A DNA stretch of 64,000 nucleotides from positions 124,001 through 188,000 of the forward strand of contig NZ_QTJR01000001.1 in assembly GCF_003382285.1 (NCBI RefSeq). Direction: 5' to 3'. The position numbers and the translations under genes were made by a program. Below are positions 42,791-52,288 of this stretch, piece by piece (within the stretch, counting starts at the first letter, position 1; each line of letters begins with the position of its first letter). This DNA is from Lysobacter soli. Its GTDB lineage: Bacteria; Pseudomonadota; Gammaproteobacteria; Xanthomonadales; Xanthomonadaceae. Under the pieces are notes generated by a model. That model had not been told where the DNA came from. It made no database searches and saw nothing but the letters and a program-made list of their open reading frames with translations.

Positions 42791-44230
42791 TCAGACGTTC
42801 TGCCCCTTCGCCAGCAGGCTCGCACGACGGCTGTAAAGCACGTAGACGATCACGCCCACCACGTTCCACACCAGGAACCACTTCTGCGTGGTGTGCGGCA
42901 GGCTCCAGAACAGGTACAGGCAGCCGAAGATCGCCAGCGGGCCGACGACCCACGCCATCGGCGTGCGGAACACGCGCGGGCGGTTCGGATCGCGCTTGCG
43001 CAGCACCAGCATGCACACCGACACCGCGATGAACGCCACCAGCGTGCCGGCGTTGGCCAGCGCGGCGATTTCGTCCAGGCGTGCCACGCCCGCCAGCGCG
43101 GCGACCAGCACCGCGGTGAACAGCGTGATCGCCACCGGCGTGCCGGTGCGGGGGTTCACCTTCGACAGGCTGCGCGGCAGCAGGCCGTCGCGCGACATCA
43201 CGAAGAAGATGCGGCTCTGGCCGTAGAAGAACGCCAGCAGCACCGTCGGCAGCGCGATCACCGCCACGATGCCGATCACCAGCGCGGCCTGCGGATGACC
43301 CAGCTCGCGCATGATCAGCGCCAGCGGTTCGGCGCTCTTGCCGAACACGGTGAAGGTCATTGCGCCCACCGCGGCCAGCGCGACCAGCACGTAGATCAGC
43401 GTGCAGCCGACCATCGAACCGATGATGCCGATCGACAGGTCGCGGCCCGGGTTCTTGGTCTCTTCGGCCGCGGTGGAAATCGCATCAAAGCCGTAGAAGG
43501 CGAAGAAGATGATCGCCGCCGCGGCCATGACGCCGCGCTCCACGCCTTCGGCATCGATCGACTTCGGGAAGCCGTAGGGCATGAACGGCGTGAGGTTGGC
43601 CGAATCGAACGCCGGCAGCGCGACGACGATGAACACGGCGAGTGCGATCAGCTTGAACACCACCAGGATCGCGTTGAGCGTGGCGCTCTCGCGCGTGCCG
43701 GCGATGAGCATGCCGGCGACGAGGAAGGTGATGACGATCGCCGGCAGGTTGATCACGCCGCCAGCGTGCGGGCCCGCCATGAGCGCCGTGGGCAGCATGA
43801 CGTTCCACCCTGTCTGCGTGTGCACCCATTGCAGGAAGCCGGCGAAATAACCGGACCAGCCCACCGCGACCGTGCTCACCACCAGCGAGTATTCGAGGAT
43901 CAGGCTCCAGCCAACGATCCACGCGATCGCCTCGCCCAGCACGGTGTAGCTGTAGGTGTAGGCGCTGCCGGCGGCCGGCATCATCGTGGACATCTCGGCA
44001 TACGCCAGCGCCGCGCAGGCGCAGACCACGCCGGCGACGATGAAGGACAGCAGCACCGCCGGGCCCGCCTTGTCGGCGCCCACGCCGATCAGCGTGTAGA
44101 TGCCGGTGCCGACGATGGCGCCGATGCCCAGCGCGACCAGGTGCGGCCAGCCCAGGGTGGGCACCAGCCGCCGCCCTTCCTCATGGACGGTGAGCTTGTC
44201 GATGTCCTTGCGCCGGAGCCATGACTGCAT
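42791..44230 (-). CDS. APC-family amino acid permease (cationic amino acid transporter type)
   Basis: This is a 479-residue inner-membrane permease. The N-terminus HLVALGIGAIVGTGIYTLIG is the APC unwound helix 1, and about 12 transmembrane helices follow, including FFAFYGFDAISTAAEETKNP, the CAT-subfamily signature. WKQF-like C-terminal cytoplasmic domains are absent. The subfamily contains lysine/arginine and broader transporters such as YfnA. The start at 44230 (MQSWLRRKDIDKL) follows CGAGG. It is divergent from the DUF2939 gene. Confidence 0.92.
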   Translation of the reverse strand: MQSWLRRKDIDKLTVHEEGRRLVPTLGWPHLVALGIGAIVGTGIYTLIGVGADKAGPAVLLSFIVAGVVCACAALAYAEMSTMMPAAGSAYTYSYTVLGEAIAWIVGWSLILEYSLVVSTVAVGWSGYFAGFLQWVHTQTGWNVMLPTALMAGPHAGGVINLPAIVITFLVAGMLIAGTRESATLNAILVVFKLIALAVFIVVALPAFDSANLTPFMPYGFPKSIDAEGVERGVMAAAAIIFFAFYGFDAISTAAEETKNPGRDLSIGIIGSMVGCTLIYVLVALAAVGAMTFTVFGKSAEPLALIMRELGHPQAALVIGIVAVIALPTVLLAFFYGQSRIFFVMSRDGLLPRSLSKVNPRTGTPVAITLFTAVLVAALAGVARLDEIAALANAGTLVAFIAVSVCMLVLRKRDPNRPRVFRTPMAWVVGPLAIFGCLYLFWSLPHTTQKWFLVWNVVGVIVYVLYSRRASLLAKGQNV

Positions 44231-44405
44231 GGAAAACCTCGTTCGAGCGGGCTGTGAAGGCGCACATACTGAGCCATCGCCCCGCCGGATGCGATGTGCA
44301 CTGCAGCTTGCGCGCCGGAGGCCCGATGCGGCACGGCATCCGCCTTCATCGCGCGGGCGACCCGGGCGCCCTACCATCGCCGTTCCTCCGACCGGTTCGT
44401 CGCCG

Positions 44406-44963
44406 ATGAAAAAGTGGATCGCCCTGCTCGTCGTCGTCCTGCTGGCGCTGGCCGGCTGGATCGCCGCCGGCCCGTTCCTGACCATCAACGCGATCCGCGA
44501 GGCGGTCGCCGAGGAGGACACCGCCGCGCTGGCAAAGCACGTCGATTTCGTCGCGGTGCGGCGCAGCCTTCGGGCGCAGGTCGAAGACACGCTCGCGCGC
44601 AAGGCGGGCGTCGACGCGCAGAACAACCCGCTGGGCGCGTTTGCGTTGGGATTGGCGAACCAGGCCGCTGGCGGGATCGTCGATGCGCTCGCCACACCGG
44701 CCGGCATCGGCGCGGTCCTGCAGGGGCGCGGCCTGCTGCATCGGCTGACCGGCGGCGGTGTCGATCCCAACGACGGGCTCGCCCATGTCCCGCCGCCCGA
44801 TCCCCTGCGCGATGCGAGCTACCGCTTCGAGTCGCCGTCGCGGTTCAGCGCCACCGTGCGCAACGCGGACGGGGATCCGGTGGTGTTTGTGCTCACGCGC
44901 GAGGGCTTCAAGTGGACGCTGACGGACATCCAGCTGCCGTTGCAGGCGCTGATCGGGCCCTAG
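44406..44963 (+). CDS. DUF2939 membrane-anchored protein
   Basis: This 185-residue protein has one N-terminal helix (WIALLVVVLLALAGWIAAGP) followed by TINAIREAVAEEDTAALAKH and VDFVAVRRSLRAQVEDTLAR, the typical DUF2939 opening. The rest is periplasmic by the positive-inside rule and ends with FKWTLTDIQLPLQALIGP. The function of the family is unknown. It is convergent with the nucleotidase gene, 2 bp apart. Confidence 0.82.
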   Translation: MKKWIALLVVVLLALAGWIAAGPFLTINAIREAVAEEDTAALAKHVDFVAVRRSLRAQVEDTLARKAGVDAQNNPLGAFALGLANQAAGGIVDALATPAGIGAVLQGRGLLHRLTGGGVDPNDGLAHVPPPDPLRDASYRFESPSRFSATVRNADGDPVVFVLTREGFKWTLTDIQLPLQALIGP

Positions 44964-44965
44964 CC

Positions 44966-45883
44966 TTACTTCACGACGAGCGGATTGGCCACGCCGTGCG
45001 GCACGTGCCCGGCGGCGACGTGGTCGCGGGCCGAGAGGATGTTGTGCTCGGAATCGTCGAAGAAGATGTCCGCGCCGAACGCCTCCAGGAACGGCCCCTT
45101 CGATCGGCCGCCAAGGAACAGCGCCTCGTCCAGCCGGATGTCCCACTCGCGCAGCGTGCGGATCACGCGTTCGTGCGCGGGGATCGAACGCGCGGTGACC
45201 AGCGCGGTGCGGATCGGCGATGCCTGCCCGGTCGGGAACGCCTGCTGCAGTCGGTGCAGCGCGTCGAGGAAACCGCGGAACGGCCCGCCCGACAGCGCCT
45301 GCGCGGCGTGGCTGCGCTCGTGTTCGGTGAACGCGGCCAGACCGCCCTCGCGCGAGACGCGCTCGCCTTCGTCGTCGAAGATCACCGCATCGCCGTCGAA
45401 CGCGATGCGCAGCTGGTCGTGGCGTTGCTGCGGCGCGCGGGCCGGCAGCAGCGTCGCCGCGGCCACGCCGGCGGCCAGTGCACTGCGCACGTCCTCGGCG
45501 TTGGCCGACAGGAACAGGTCGGCGTTGAACGGCCGGATGTACGGATACGGCGGCGCGCCGTTGCTGAAGGCCGCGCGCTTGATCGCCAGCCCGTAATGCG
45601 CGATCGAGTTGAAGATGCGCAGCCCGCTGTCGGCCGAATTGCGCGAGATCAGGATGACCTCGACGCGCGGCGCTTCCGGCCGCGCCCCGTCGTTGAGCGC
45701 AAGCAGCTTGCGCACCAGCGGAAAGGCGATGCCGGGCGTGAGCAGGTCGTCCTCGTGCGAACGCTGGAAATCGGCGTAGGCGTCGATGCCCTCGCGCTCG
45801 AACAGCGCGTGGCTCTCTTCCATGTCGAACAGGGTTCGCGAGGAAATCGCGACGATCAGCGGATCGGCATCACGGTCGGGCAT
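44966..45883 (-). CDS. Cytosolic 5'-nucleotidase I-like protein
   Basis: This 305-residue protein belongs to the family that includes vertebrate cytosolic 5'-nucleotidase I, which dephosphorylates AMP and related nucleotides. Visible patterns are VAISSRTLFDMEESHALFER, VEVILISRNSADSGLRIFNS, LRIAFDGDAVIFDDEGERV and ALFLGGRSKGPFLEAFGADI, then FFDDSEHNI. The Asp residues of FDGD and FDDS fit HAD-type metal and catalytic positions. It has no signal peptide, so it is cytoplasmic. The NAD kinase gene lies 69 bp upstream in the same direction. Confidence 0.87.
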   Translation of the reverse strand: MPDRDADPLIVAISSRTLFDMEESHALFEREGIDAYADFQRSHEDDLLTPGIAFPLVRKLLALNDGARPEAPRVEVILISRNSADSGLRIFNSIAHYGLAIKRAAFSNGAPPYPYIRPFNADLFLSANAEDVRSALAAGVAAATLLPARAPQQRHDQLRIAFDGDAVIFDDEGERVSREGGLAAFTEHERSHAAQALSGGPFRGFLDALHRLQQAFPTGQASPIRTALVTARSIPAHERVIRTLREWDIRLDEALFLGGRSKGPFLEAFGADIFFDDSEHNILSARDHVAAGHVPHGVANPLVVK

Positions 45884-45952
45884 GGGGCGATTATGCCGCA
45901 GCGCCGTCGCGCTGATTGCGACCGACGCGGTCCTTCCTGCGCGCTGTCCGGG

Positions 45953-46723
45953 CTAGGCCACGAACTGCTCGGCCAGCATGCGCTCTTCCAGGTTGTGCTC
46001 CGGATCGAACAGCAGCGTGACGGTCCGGTCGTGCGATTCGCGGATCGTCACTTCCACCACGTCGCGGACTTCGTGCGAGTCGGCCGTGGCGCTGACCGGG
46101 CGCTTGTAGGGATCGAGCACGTGGAAGCGCACTTCGGTATCGGCCTTGAGCACGGCGCCACGCCAGCGGCGCGGGCGGAACGCAGCGATGGGCGTCAGCG
46201 CGACGACGTTCGCGCCCAGCGGCAGGATCGGCCCGTGCGCGGAGAAGTTGTAGGCGGTGCTGCCGGCGGGCGTGGCGACCATCACGCCGTCGCAGATGAG
46301 TTCGTCCAGTCGGGTCTGGCCGTTGAGGTCGATGCGCAGGTGCGCGGCCTGTCGCGTCTGGCGCAGCAGCGAGACCTCGTTGTAGGCCAGCGAGCCGACC
46401 GTGGCGCCCGATTCGGTCTGCGCGACCATCTCCAGCGGCCGCAGCACCGCGGGCTCGGCGGCATGCAGGCGTCCGAGCAGGCCCTCGCAGTCGTGCTGGT
46501 TCATGAGGAAGCCGACCGTCCCCAGCTTCATCCCGTACACCGGTTTGCCCAGGCCGCCATAGCGATGCAGCGTGGCAAGCATGAAGCCGTCACCGCCGAG
46601 CGGGACGAGGATGTCCGCGTCTTCCGGGGCGTGCTGGCCGTGCATGGCGGTGAGGGTTTCGAGGGCGCGCTGGGCGCCGTCGGCGTGGCTGGCGAGGAAG
46701 GCGATGCGGGGCGTCGCGGTCAT
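45953..46723 (-). CDS. nadK: NAD kinase
   Basis: This enzyme phosphorylates NAD to NADP. The GGDG motif lies in [18 protein letters not shown] (residues 43-46). [21 protein letters not shown] and [20 protein letters not shown], followed by NFSAHGPIL, are all diagnostic. With 256 residues it is somewhat short (E. coli 292), as in other Xanthomonadaceae. ATG 46723 ([13 protein letters not shown]) has a GGAG upstream. The longer open frame reaches into the repeat at 46875 and is rejected. Confidence 0.93.
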   Translation of the reverse strand: MTATPRIAFLASHADGAQRALETLTAMHGQHAPEDADILVPLGGDGFMLATLHRYGGLGKPVYGMKLGTVGFLMNQHDCEGLLGRLHAAEPAVLRPLEMVAQTESGATVGSLAYNEVSLLRQTRQAAHLRIDLNGQTRLDELICDGVMVATPAGSTAYNFSAHGPILPLGANVVALTPIAAFRPRRWRGAVLKADTEVRFHVLDPYKRPVSATADSHEVRDVVEVTIRESHDRTVTLLFDPEHNLEERMLAEQFVA

Positions 46724-46874
46724 CGGCGGCTCCGGGGTCGAGGGAGGCAGCATAACCGGTGGCGCGTGGTCGTCGCGCTGGCAGGTTGGGCCGCTTCGTT
46801 GCAGGGACGTCGATGTCTCCGCCCCCGGGTGAGCGCTGCGACCGGCGAGGCCGCTGGTCAATCGGGAAGAGTCG

Positions 46875-46902
46875 CTGGACTCCCGCCTTCGCGGGAATGA
46901 CG
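46875..46902. repeat. Solo dRS3-like repeat end
   Basis: CTGGACTCCCGCCTTCGCGG followed by GAATGACG is one end of the paired element family. No matching inverted end lies nearby. It is in the glutamate dehydrogenase-nadK spacer. Confidence 0.75.
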
Positions 46903-46952
46903 TGAGGGACGGTTCGGGCGTGCCGGTCCGGTTTGGCGCCGCGCCAAGCAAC

Positions 46953-46984
46953 AAAGAAAAAAAGCCCGGCCGAAGCCGGGCTTT
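46953..46984 (-). terminator. Rho-independent terminator of the glutamate dehydrogenase gene
   Basis: On the minus strand, AAAGCCCGGC-TTCG-GCCGGGCTTT is followed by TTTTTC. It is 26 bp after the stop codon. Confidence 0.9.
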
Positions 46985-47009
46985 TCCTCAACACGCGAAC
47001 CACGAAGGC

Positions 47010-50000
47010 TTACGCCCCGGCCGCAGCCACCTGCGCCAAACGACGCACCGCCACCGACAGCGTCGGGTAGTCCAGCGCCTTCTGGTTGTGCAGGTCGGCA
47101 AACATCGCCAGCGTGAAGCGCAGCGACGAGTCGTCGCGCTTGAGCCAGGCGTCGACCTTCTGCTCGACCGGCTTCTTGCCGCCGTCGGCAAGGATCTGCG
47201 AGACCAGCGAACGTGCCTGCGTGGCCAGTTCGTCGCGCAGCGCGCCGCGGGCGAGCGCCTGCCAGCGGCCGTCGACCGGCAGCTGTTCGACCTGCTCGTA
47301 CAGCCACGGCAGGCTCAGCGCCTGGCCCAGCGAGAAGTACGCCTTCGCCACTTCCACCGGCGAGATCTTGCGGGCGAGCGAGATCTCCACGATGTCGCAG
47401 CCGAACTCCAGCAGCGGCAGCGCGGCGAGCTGTTCGGCGAGCTTCGCCGGCACGCCCTTGCCCTTCCAGTCGTTCATGCGCGCTTCGTACGCGTCGCGGC
47501 GCATGCCCGACAGCACCGTCGGCAGCGACGCGCGAACGGCATTGAGGCCATCGCTGTAGCGCGCCATCGCCGCGGTGATCTCCGGCATCTTGCCCGGACG
47601 CGACAGCAGCCAGCGCGACATCGAGCGCAGCAGGTGCCAGATGACCTGCAGCGCATCGACCTGCACCGACTCCGGCACCTTGCCGTCGAGCGCGTCGATC
47701 TGCGCCCACAGGTCGCGCGCGTCCACCGCCTCGCGGGCGATGGTGTAGGCCTCGGCGACCTCGGCCGGCGTGCGGCCGGTGTCCTCGGTCATGCGCAGGG
47801 TGAAGGTCGCGCCCATGCGGTTGACCATCGAGTTGGTCACCGCCGTGGCGATGATCTCGCGCTTCAGGCGATGGCCTTCCATCGCCTTGGCGTACTTGGC
47901 CTGCAGCGGCTGCGGGAAGTAGCGCACCAGTTCCTTCGACAGGTACGGGTCTTCCGGCACGTCCGAGTCCAGCAGCTGCTGGAAGAGCACGATCTTGCTG
48001 TACGACAGCAGCACCGCCAGTTCCGGACGCGTCAGGCCTTGGCCGCGCGACTTGCGCTCGGCGATTTCCGCATCGGACGGCAGGAACTCGATCTGGCGAT
48101 CGAGCAGCCCCTGCGATTCCAGCGTGCGGATGAAGTGCTGCTTGGAGCCCAGGCGGTGCACGCTCATCCGCTCCATCAGGCTCAGCGCCTGGTTCTGGCG
48201 GTAGTTGTCGGTGAGCACCAGCTGCGCGACCTCGTCGGTCATCTGCGCCAGCAGCTTGTTGCGCTCGGGCAGCGTCAGCTTCTTCTTCTGCACCTCGCCG
48301 TTGAGCAGGATCTTGATGTTCACCTCATGGTCGGAGGTGTCCACGCCGGCGGAGTTGTCGATGAAGTCGGTGTTGAGCAGCACGCCATGCTGCGCGGCCT
48401 CGATGCGGCCAAGCTGCGTCATGCCGAGGTTGCCGCCCTCGCCCACCACCTTGCAGCGCAGCTCGCGACCGTTGACGCGCAGCGCGTTGTTGGCGCGGTC
48501 GCCGACGTCGGCGTTGGTCTCGCTCGTCGCCTTCACGTACGTGCCGATGCCGCCGTTCCACAGGAGGTCGACCGGCGCCTTGAGGATCGCGCTGAGCAGT
48601 TCCGCCGGGCTCATCGCCGACACCGTCGGATCGATGCCGAGCGCCGTCTTCGCTTCGGCGGTGAGCGGGATCGACTTGGCCGAACGCGGGTAGATGCCGC
48701 CGCCCTTGCTGATCAGCGAGCGATCGTAATCATCCCAGCTCGAACGCGGCAGCTTGAACATGCGCGCGCGTTCCTTGAACGTCGACGCGGCATCCGGGTT
48801 CGGGTCGATGAAGATGTGGCGGTGGTCGAACGCGGCGACCAGGCGGATGTGCTTGCTCAGCAGCATGCCGTTGCCGAACACGTCGCCGGACATGTCGCCG
48901 ACGCCCACGACGGTGAAGTCTTCCTTCTGGCTGTCGCGTCCCATCGCGCGGAAGTGGCGCTTGACCGACTCCCACGCGCCGCGCGCGGTGATGCCCATGC
49001 CCTTGTGGTCGTAGCCGACCGAACCGCCCGAGGCGAACGCGTCGTCCAGCCAGAAGCCGTGCGCGCGCGCGATGCCGTTGGCGATGTCGGAGAACGTCGC
49101 CGTGCCCTTGTCGGCGGCGACGACCAGGTACGGATCGTCGCCGTCGTGGCGCACGACGTTCTCCGGCGGAACGACCTTGCCGCCGGCGAGGTTGTCGGTG
49201 ATGTCCAGCAGGCCGTTGATGAAGCGCTTGTAGCAGGCCACGCCCTCGTTGAACCACGCGTCGCGGTTCACGGCCGGATCCGGCAGCTGCTTGGCGATGA
49301 AGCCGCCCTTCGAACCGACCGGCACGATGACGGTGTTCTTCACCATCTGCGCCTTCACCAGGCCGAGCACTTCGGTACGGAAGTCCTCGCGGCGATCCGA
49401 CCAGCGCAGGCCGCCACGCGCCACCGGGCCGAAGCGCAGGTGCACGCCTTCCACGCGCGGGCCGTAGACGAAGATCTCGCGGTACGGACGCGGCTTCGGC
49501 AGGTCCGGCACCTTCGAGGAATCGAACTTGAAGCTGATGTAGTCGGCCGGGCCGCCGTCAGCGCGCAGGCCGGACCCGCCTTCACCCGGCGCGTACTGGA
49601 TGTAGTAGCTCGTGCGCAGTGTGGCGTCGATCACGCCGATGAAGCTGCGCAGGATGCGGTCCTCGTCCAGGCTGGCGACGCGATCGAACAGGCCCTTCAG
49701 CGCTTCGCGCGTGGCTTCGATCTGCGCTTCGCGCTTGCCGGCGCGCGCTTCGAGCATCGGCTCCAGCGCGGCGAGCGTGGCTTCATCGCCACCGGCCAGC
49801 ACCGAAAGTTGCGCGCGGAACGCTTCCACGCCGGCCTTGATCTGCGCCTTGGATTCGCTGCCGGTGATCGGATCGAACTTCGCTTCGAACAGCTCCACCA
49901 GCAGGCGCGCGAGCAGCGGGTAGCGGTTGAGCGTCTCTTCCACGTAGCTCTGCGAGAACGGTACGCCGACCTGCAGCAGGTACTTGCAGTAGCCGCGCAG

Positions 50001-52049
50001 CATCGCGACCTGGCGCCACGACAGGTTGCCGGTGAGGATCAGGCGGTTGAAGCCGTCGTTCTCGGCGTTGCCGCGCCAGATCTGCGCGAAGGCTTCCTCG
50101 AAGTTCTCGTCGAGGCTGGACACGTCGAGGTTCGGGTTCGAGGTCTCGACCTCGAAATCCTGCACGAACAGCGTCTGGCCGTTCGCGTTGAGGCGGTACG
50201 GGTGCTCGGAAATCACCCGCAGGCCCATGTTTTCCATCATCGGCAGCGCGTCCGACAGCGGGATGTCGTCGTTCTGGCGATAGAACTTGAAGCGCAGGCC
50301 GCCGTCGCCGTTGTGCGCGCGGTACAGGCTCAGGCGCAGGTCGTCCGGGCCGTTGAGCGCGGCCAGGTGCTCCACGTCGTCGGCGGCCACGTCGGCGCTG
50401 ACGTCCTCGATGTAGCCCGCCGGCAGCGCGCGACCATAGGTGTTGGCGAGCGTGAGGCCGCGCTGTTCGCCGTGGCGCACGACCAGGCGCTCGCGCAGGT
50501 CGTCCTGCCAGTTGCGCACGAGCTTGGACAGCTCGGCTTCGATCTTCGCGCTGTCGGTCTCGATCGCCTCGCCCGTCTTCGGACGCACGATCAGGTGCAC
50601 CTGCGCGAGCGGCGATTCGCCGCCCAGCGTGACCGAGGAATCGACGTGTTCGCCGTGCAGTTCGCGCTTGAGCATCGACTCGATGCGCAGGCGGACGTCG
50701 GTGTTGAAGCGGTCGCGCGGGATGTAGACCAGCACCGAGAAGAAACGGCCGTAGCGGTCGCGGCGCAGGAACAGCTTGCTGCGCACGCGCTCCTGCAGGC
50801 CGAGGATGCCGGTGGCCGTGCGCAGCAGTTCCTCTTCGCTCGACTGGAACATCTCGTCGCGCGGCAGCGACTCCAGGATGTGGCGCAGCGCCTTGCCGCT
50901 GTGGCTATCGGGCTTCAGGCCCGACTGCTGCATCACGTAGTTGTGGCGCTGGCGCACCAGCGGGATGTCCCACGGGCGACGGTTGTAGGCGCTGGAGGTG
51001 TACAGGCCGAGGAAGCGCTCCTCGCGGATCGGCTTGCCCTTCGCGTCGAAGGTCAGCACGCCGATGTAATCCATGTAGCCCGGACGATGCACCGTCGCGC
51101 GCGAGTTGGTCTTGGTCAGGATCAGCGCGTCCACCGCGCCCGACTGCGGCATGTAGTGCGCGGCGAGCGAGGTCAGAAGGCGCGGCTTGCCGACGTCCTT
51201 TCCGCGCAGCAGCCCCATGCCGCTGGACTTGACCGCGCTGAGCACTTCCTCGCCGCCCTTCTGGACGACTTCGTACTCGCGGTAACCGAGGAAGGTGAAG
51301 TGGTTGTCGGCGGCCCAGCGCAGGAACTCCTGCGCCTCGCGCTTGCCGGCTTCATCGACCGGCAGGTTCCGCTGGCCGAGTTCGTCGGCCACGGCGAGCA
51401 TCTTCGCCTTCATCTGCGGCCAGTCGCGCACCGATGCGCGCACGTCGGCCAGCACGGCTTCCAGCGCCTTCTGGATCTTCGGCATCGCCTCGGCCGGCTG
51501 GCGGTCGATTTCCAGGTGCATCAGCGATTCGGGCTGGCCTTCGCCGACGGACAGGATCTTGCCGGTCTTGTCGCGATCGAACGGCACCACCGGATGGCCC
51601 AGCACGTGCACGCCGATGCCCTGCTCGGCCAGCGCCATCGTCACCGAGTCGACGAGGAACGGCATGTCGTCATTGGCGATCTGGATGACGGTGTGGGTCG
51701 ATTCCCAGCCCTCGCCCTTGAGCGTCGGGTTGAACATGCGCACCAGCGCCGCACCGGGCTTGCGGGCGCGGGCGAAATCGAGGAAGTCGGTGGCCAGTTC
51801 GGCCCAGCCCTGCGCGTCGTGCTGCGGCAGCTCGTCGCTGCTCATGCGCTTGTAGAAGGCGTTGATGAACGCTTCTCCTTCGGCATGGCGCGACTTGGGC
51901 AGCTGCTTGCGCATCGCCTCGACGATGGGCTCGAGCGAAACGGTGTCGTCCTTCTGGACGTCGCGGGCGGCGCTCTTCTTCGACGGAGCGCGTTTGGCCG
52001 TCTCGACCTTGGCGGCGGGTTTGGCGGAAGCGTTACGTTTGGTGCTCAT
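47010..52049 (-). CDS. gdhB: NAD-specific glutamate dehydrogenase, large (180-kDa) type
   Basis: This enzyme oxidatively deaminates glutamate to 2-oxoglutarate. It belongs to the large bacterial class (PF05088): 1679 residues with long N-terminal regulatory parts containing ACT-like segments, a catalytic core and a C-terminal extension. The core shows RGGLRWSDRREDFRTEVLGL followed by VKAQMVKNTVIVPVGSKGGF with the substrate-binding Lys, VGVGDMSGDVFGNGMLLS for NAD binding and NGGIGTYVKASDETN-like residues (here VKATSETN). The N-terminus has an extra Lys/Ala-rich stretch (KRNASAKPAAKVETAKRAPS). Such enzymes are often allosterically controlled. A terminator-like hairpin directly precedes the start. 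The symbol follows Pseudomonas usage. Confidence 0.95.
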   Translation of the reverse strand: MSTKRNASAKPAAKVETAKRAPSKKSAARDVQKDDTVSLEPIVEAMRKQLPKSRHAEGEAFINAFYKRMSSDELPQHDAQGWAELATDFLDFARARKPGAALVRMFNPTLKGEGWESTHTVIQIANDDMPFLVDSVTMALAEQGIGVHVLGHPVVPFDRDKTGKILSVGEGQPESLMHLEIDRQPAEAMPKIQKALEAVLADVRASVRDWPQMKAKMLAVADELGQRNLPVDEAGKREAQEFLRWAADNHFTFLGYREYEVVQKGGEEVLSAVKSSGMGLLRGKDVGKPRLLTSLAAHYMPQSGAVDALILTKTNSRATVHRPGYMDYIGVLTFDAKGKPIREERFLGLYTSSAYNRRPWDIPLVRQRHNYVMQQSGLKPDSHSGKALRHILESLPRDEMFQSSEEELLRTATGILGLQERVRSKLFLRRDRYGRFFSVLVYIPRDRFNTDVRLRIESMLKRELHGEHVDSSVTLGGESPLAQVHLIVRPKTGEAIETDSAKIEAELSKLVRNWQDDLRERLVVRHGEQRGLTLANTYGRALPAGYIEDVSADVAADDVEHLAALNGPDDLRLSLYRAHNGDGGLRFKFYRQNDDIPLSDALPMMENMGLRVISEHPYRLNANGQTLFVQDFEVETSNPNLDVSSLDENFEEAFAQIWRGNAENDGFNRLILTGNLSWRQVAMLRGYCKYLLQVGVPFSQSYVEETLNRYPLLARLLVELFEAKFDPITGSESKAQIKAGVEAFRAQLSVLAGGDEATLAALEPMLEARAGKREAQIEATREALKGLFDRVASLDEDRILRSFIGVIDATLRTSYYIQYAPGEGGSGLRADGGPADYISFKFDSSKVPDLPKPRPYREIFVYGPRVEGVHLRFGPVARGGLRWSDRREDFRTEVLGLVKAQMVKNTVIVPVGSKGGFIAKQLPDPAVNRDAWFNEGVACYKRFINGLLDITDNLAGGKVVPPENVVRHDGDDPYLVVAADKGTATFSDIANGIARAHGFWLDDAFASGGSVGYDHKGMGITARGAWESVKRHFRAMGRDSQKEDFTVVGVGDMSGDVFGNGMLLSKHIRLVAAFDHRHIFIDPNPDAASTFKERARMFKLPRSSWDDYDRSLISKGGGIYPRSAKSIPLTAEAKTALGIDPTVSAMSPAELLSAILKAPVDLLWNGGIGTYVKATSETNADVGDRANNALRVNGRELRCKVVGEGGNLGMTQLGRIEAAQHGVLLNTDFIDNSAGVDTSDHEVNIKILLNGEVQKKKLTLPERNKLLAQMTDEVAQLVLTDNYRQNQALSLMERMSVHRLGSKQHFIRTLESQGLLDRQIEFLPSDAEIAERKSRGQGLTRPELAVLLSYSKIVLFQQLLDSDVPEDPYLSKELVRYFPQPLQAKYAKAMEGHRLKREIIATAVTNSMVNRMGATFTLRMTEDTGRTPAEVAEAYTIAREAVDARDLWAQIDALDGKVPESVQVDALQVIWHLLRSMSRWLLSRPGKMPEITAAMARYSDGLNAVRASLPTVLSGMRRDAYEARMNDWKGKGVPAKLAEQLAALPLLEFGCDIVEISLARKISPVEVAKAYFSLGQALSLPWLYEQVEQLPVDGRWQALARGALRDELATQARSLVSQILADGGKKPVEQKVDAWLKRDDSSLRFTLAMFADLHNQKALDYPTLSVAVRRLAQVAAAGA

Positions 52050-52065
52050 GGCAACGGAAGTTCCA

Positions 52066-52096
52066 ATGAAAGAAGGCCCACGCTTTCACGTGGGCC
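52066..52096 (-). terminator. Terminator-like hairpin just upstream of the glutamate dehydrogenase start
   Basis: A perfect 8-bp stem GGCCCACG/CGTGGGCC with a 6-nt loop is followed on the minus strand by TTCTTTCA and then, after about 16 bases, the ATG at 52049. It could end acyl-CoA dehydrogenase transcripts or act as a leader attenuator for the glutamate dehydrogenase gene. Confidence 0.6.
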
Positions 52097-52288
52097 GGGG
52101 GATACGGTTCAGTACGGGCGGTTCGCGGACACGATCTGGCGCGAAGCCGTTTTGGCGGCTTTGTCGCGCGGACGACGATCGCGGCCGCGATCGACAGGAC
52201 AGGCGGTGGGGCGTGACGATCCGAAACGTTTCATGTCGGGTTCGTGCGGTCTTCTGTTTTGCCGAAACTGTGTCGCCCGAACGGCCTG

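Noticed and set aside
44294-46900. 868-codon plus-strand frame across the DUF2939, nucleotidase and NAD kinase genes
   Set aside because: It is out of frame or antisense to three recognisable genes and has biased composition.
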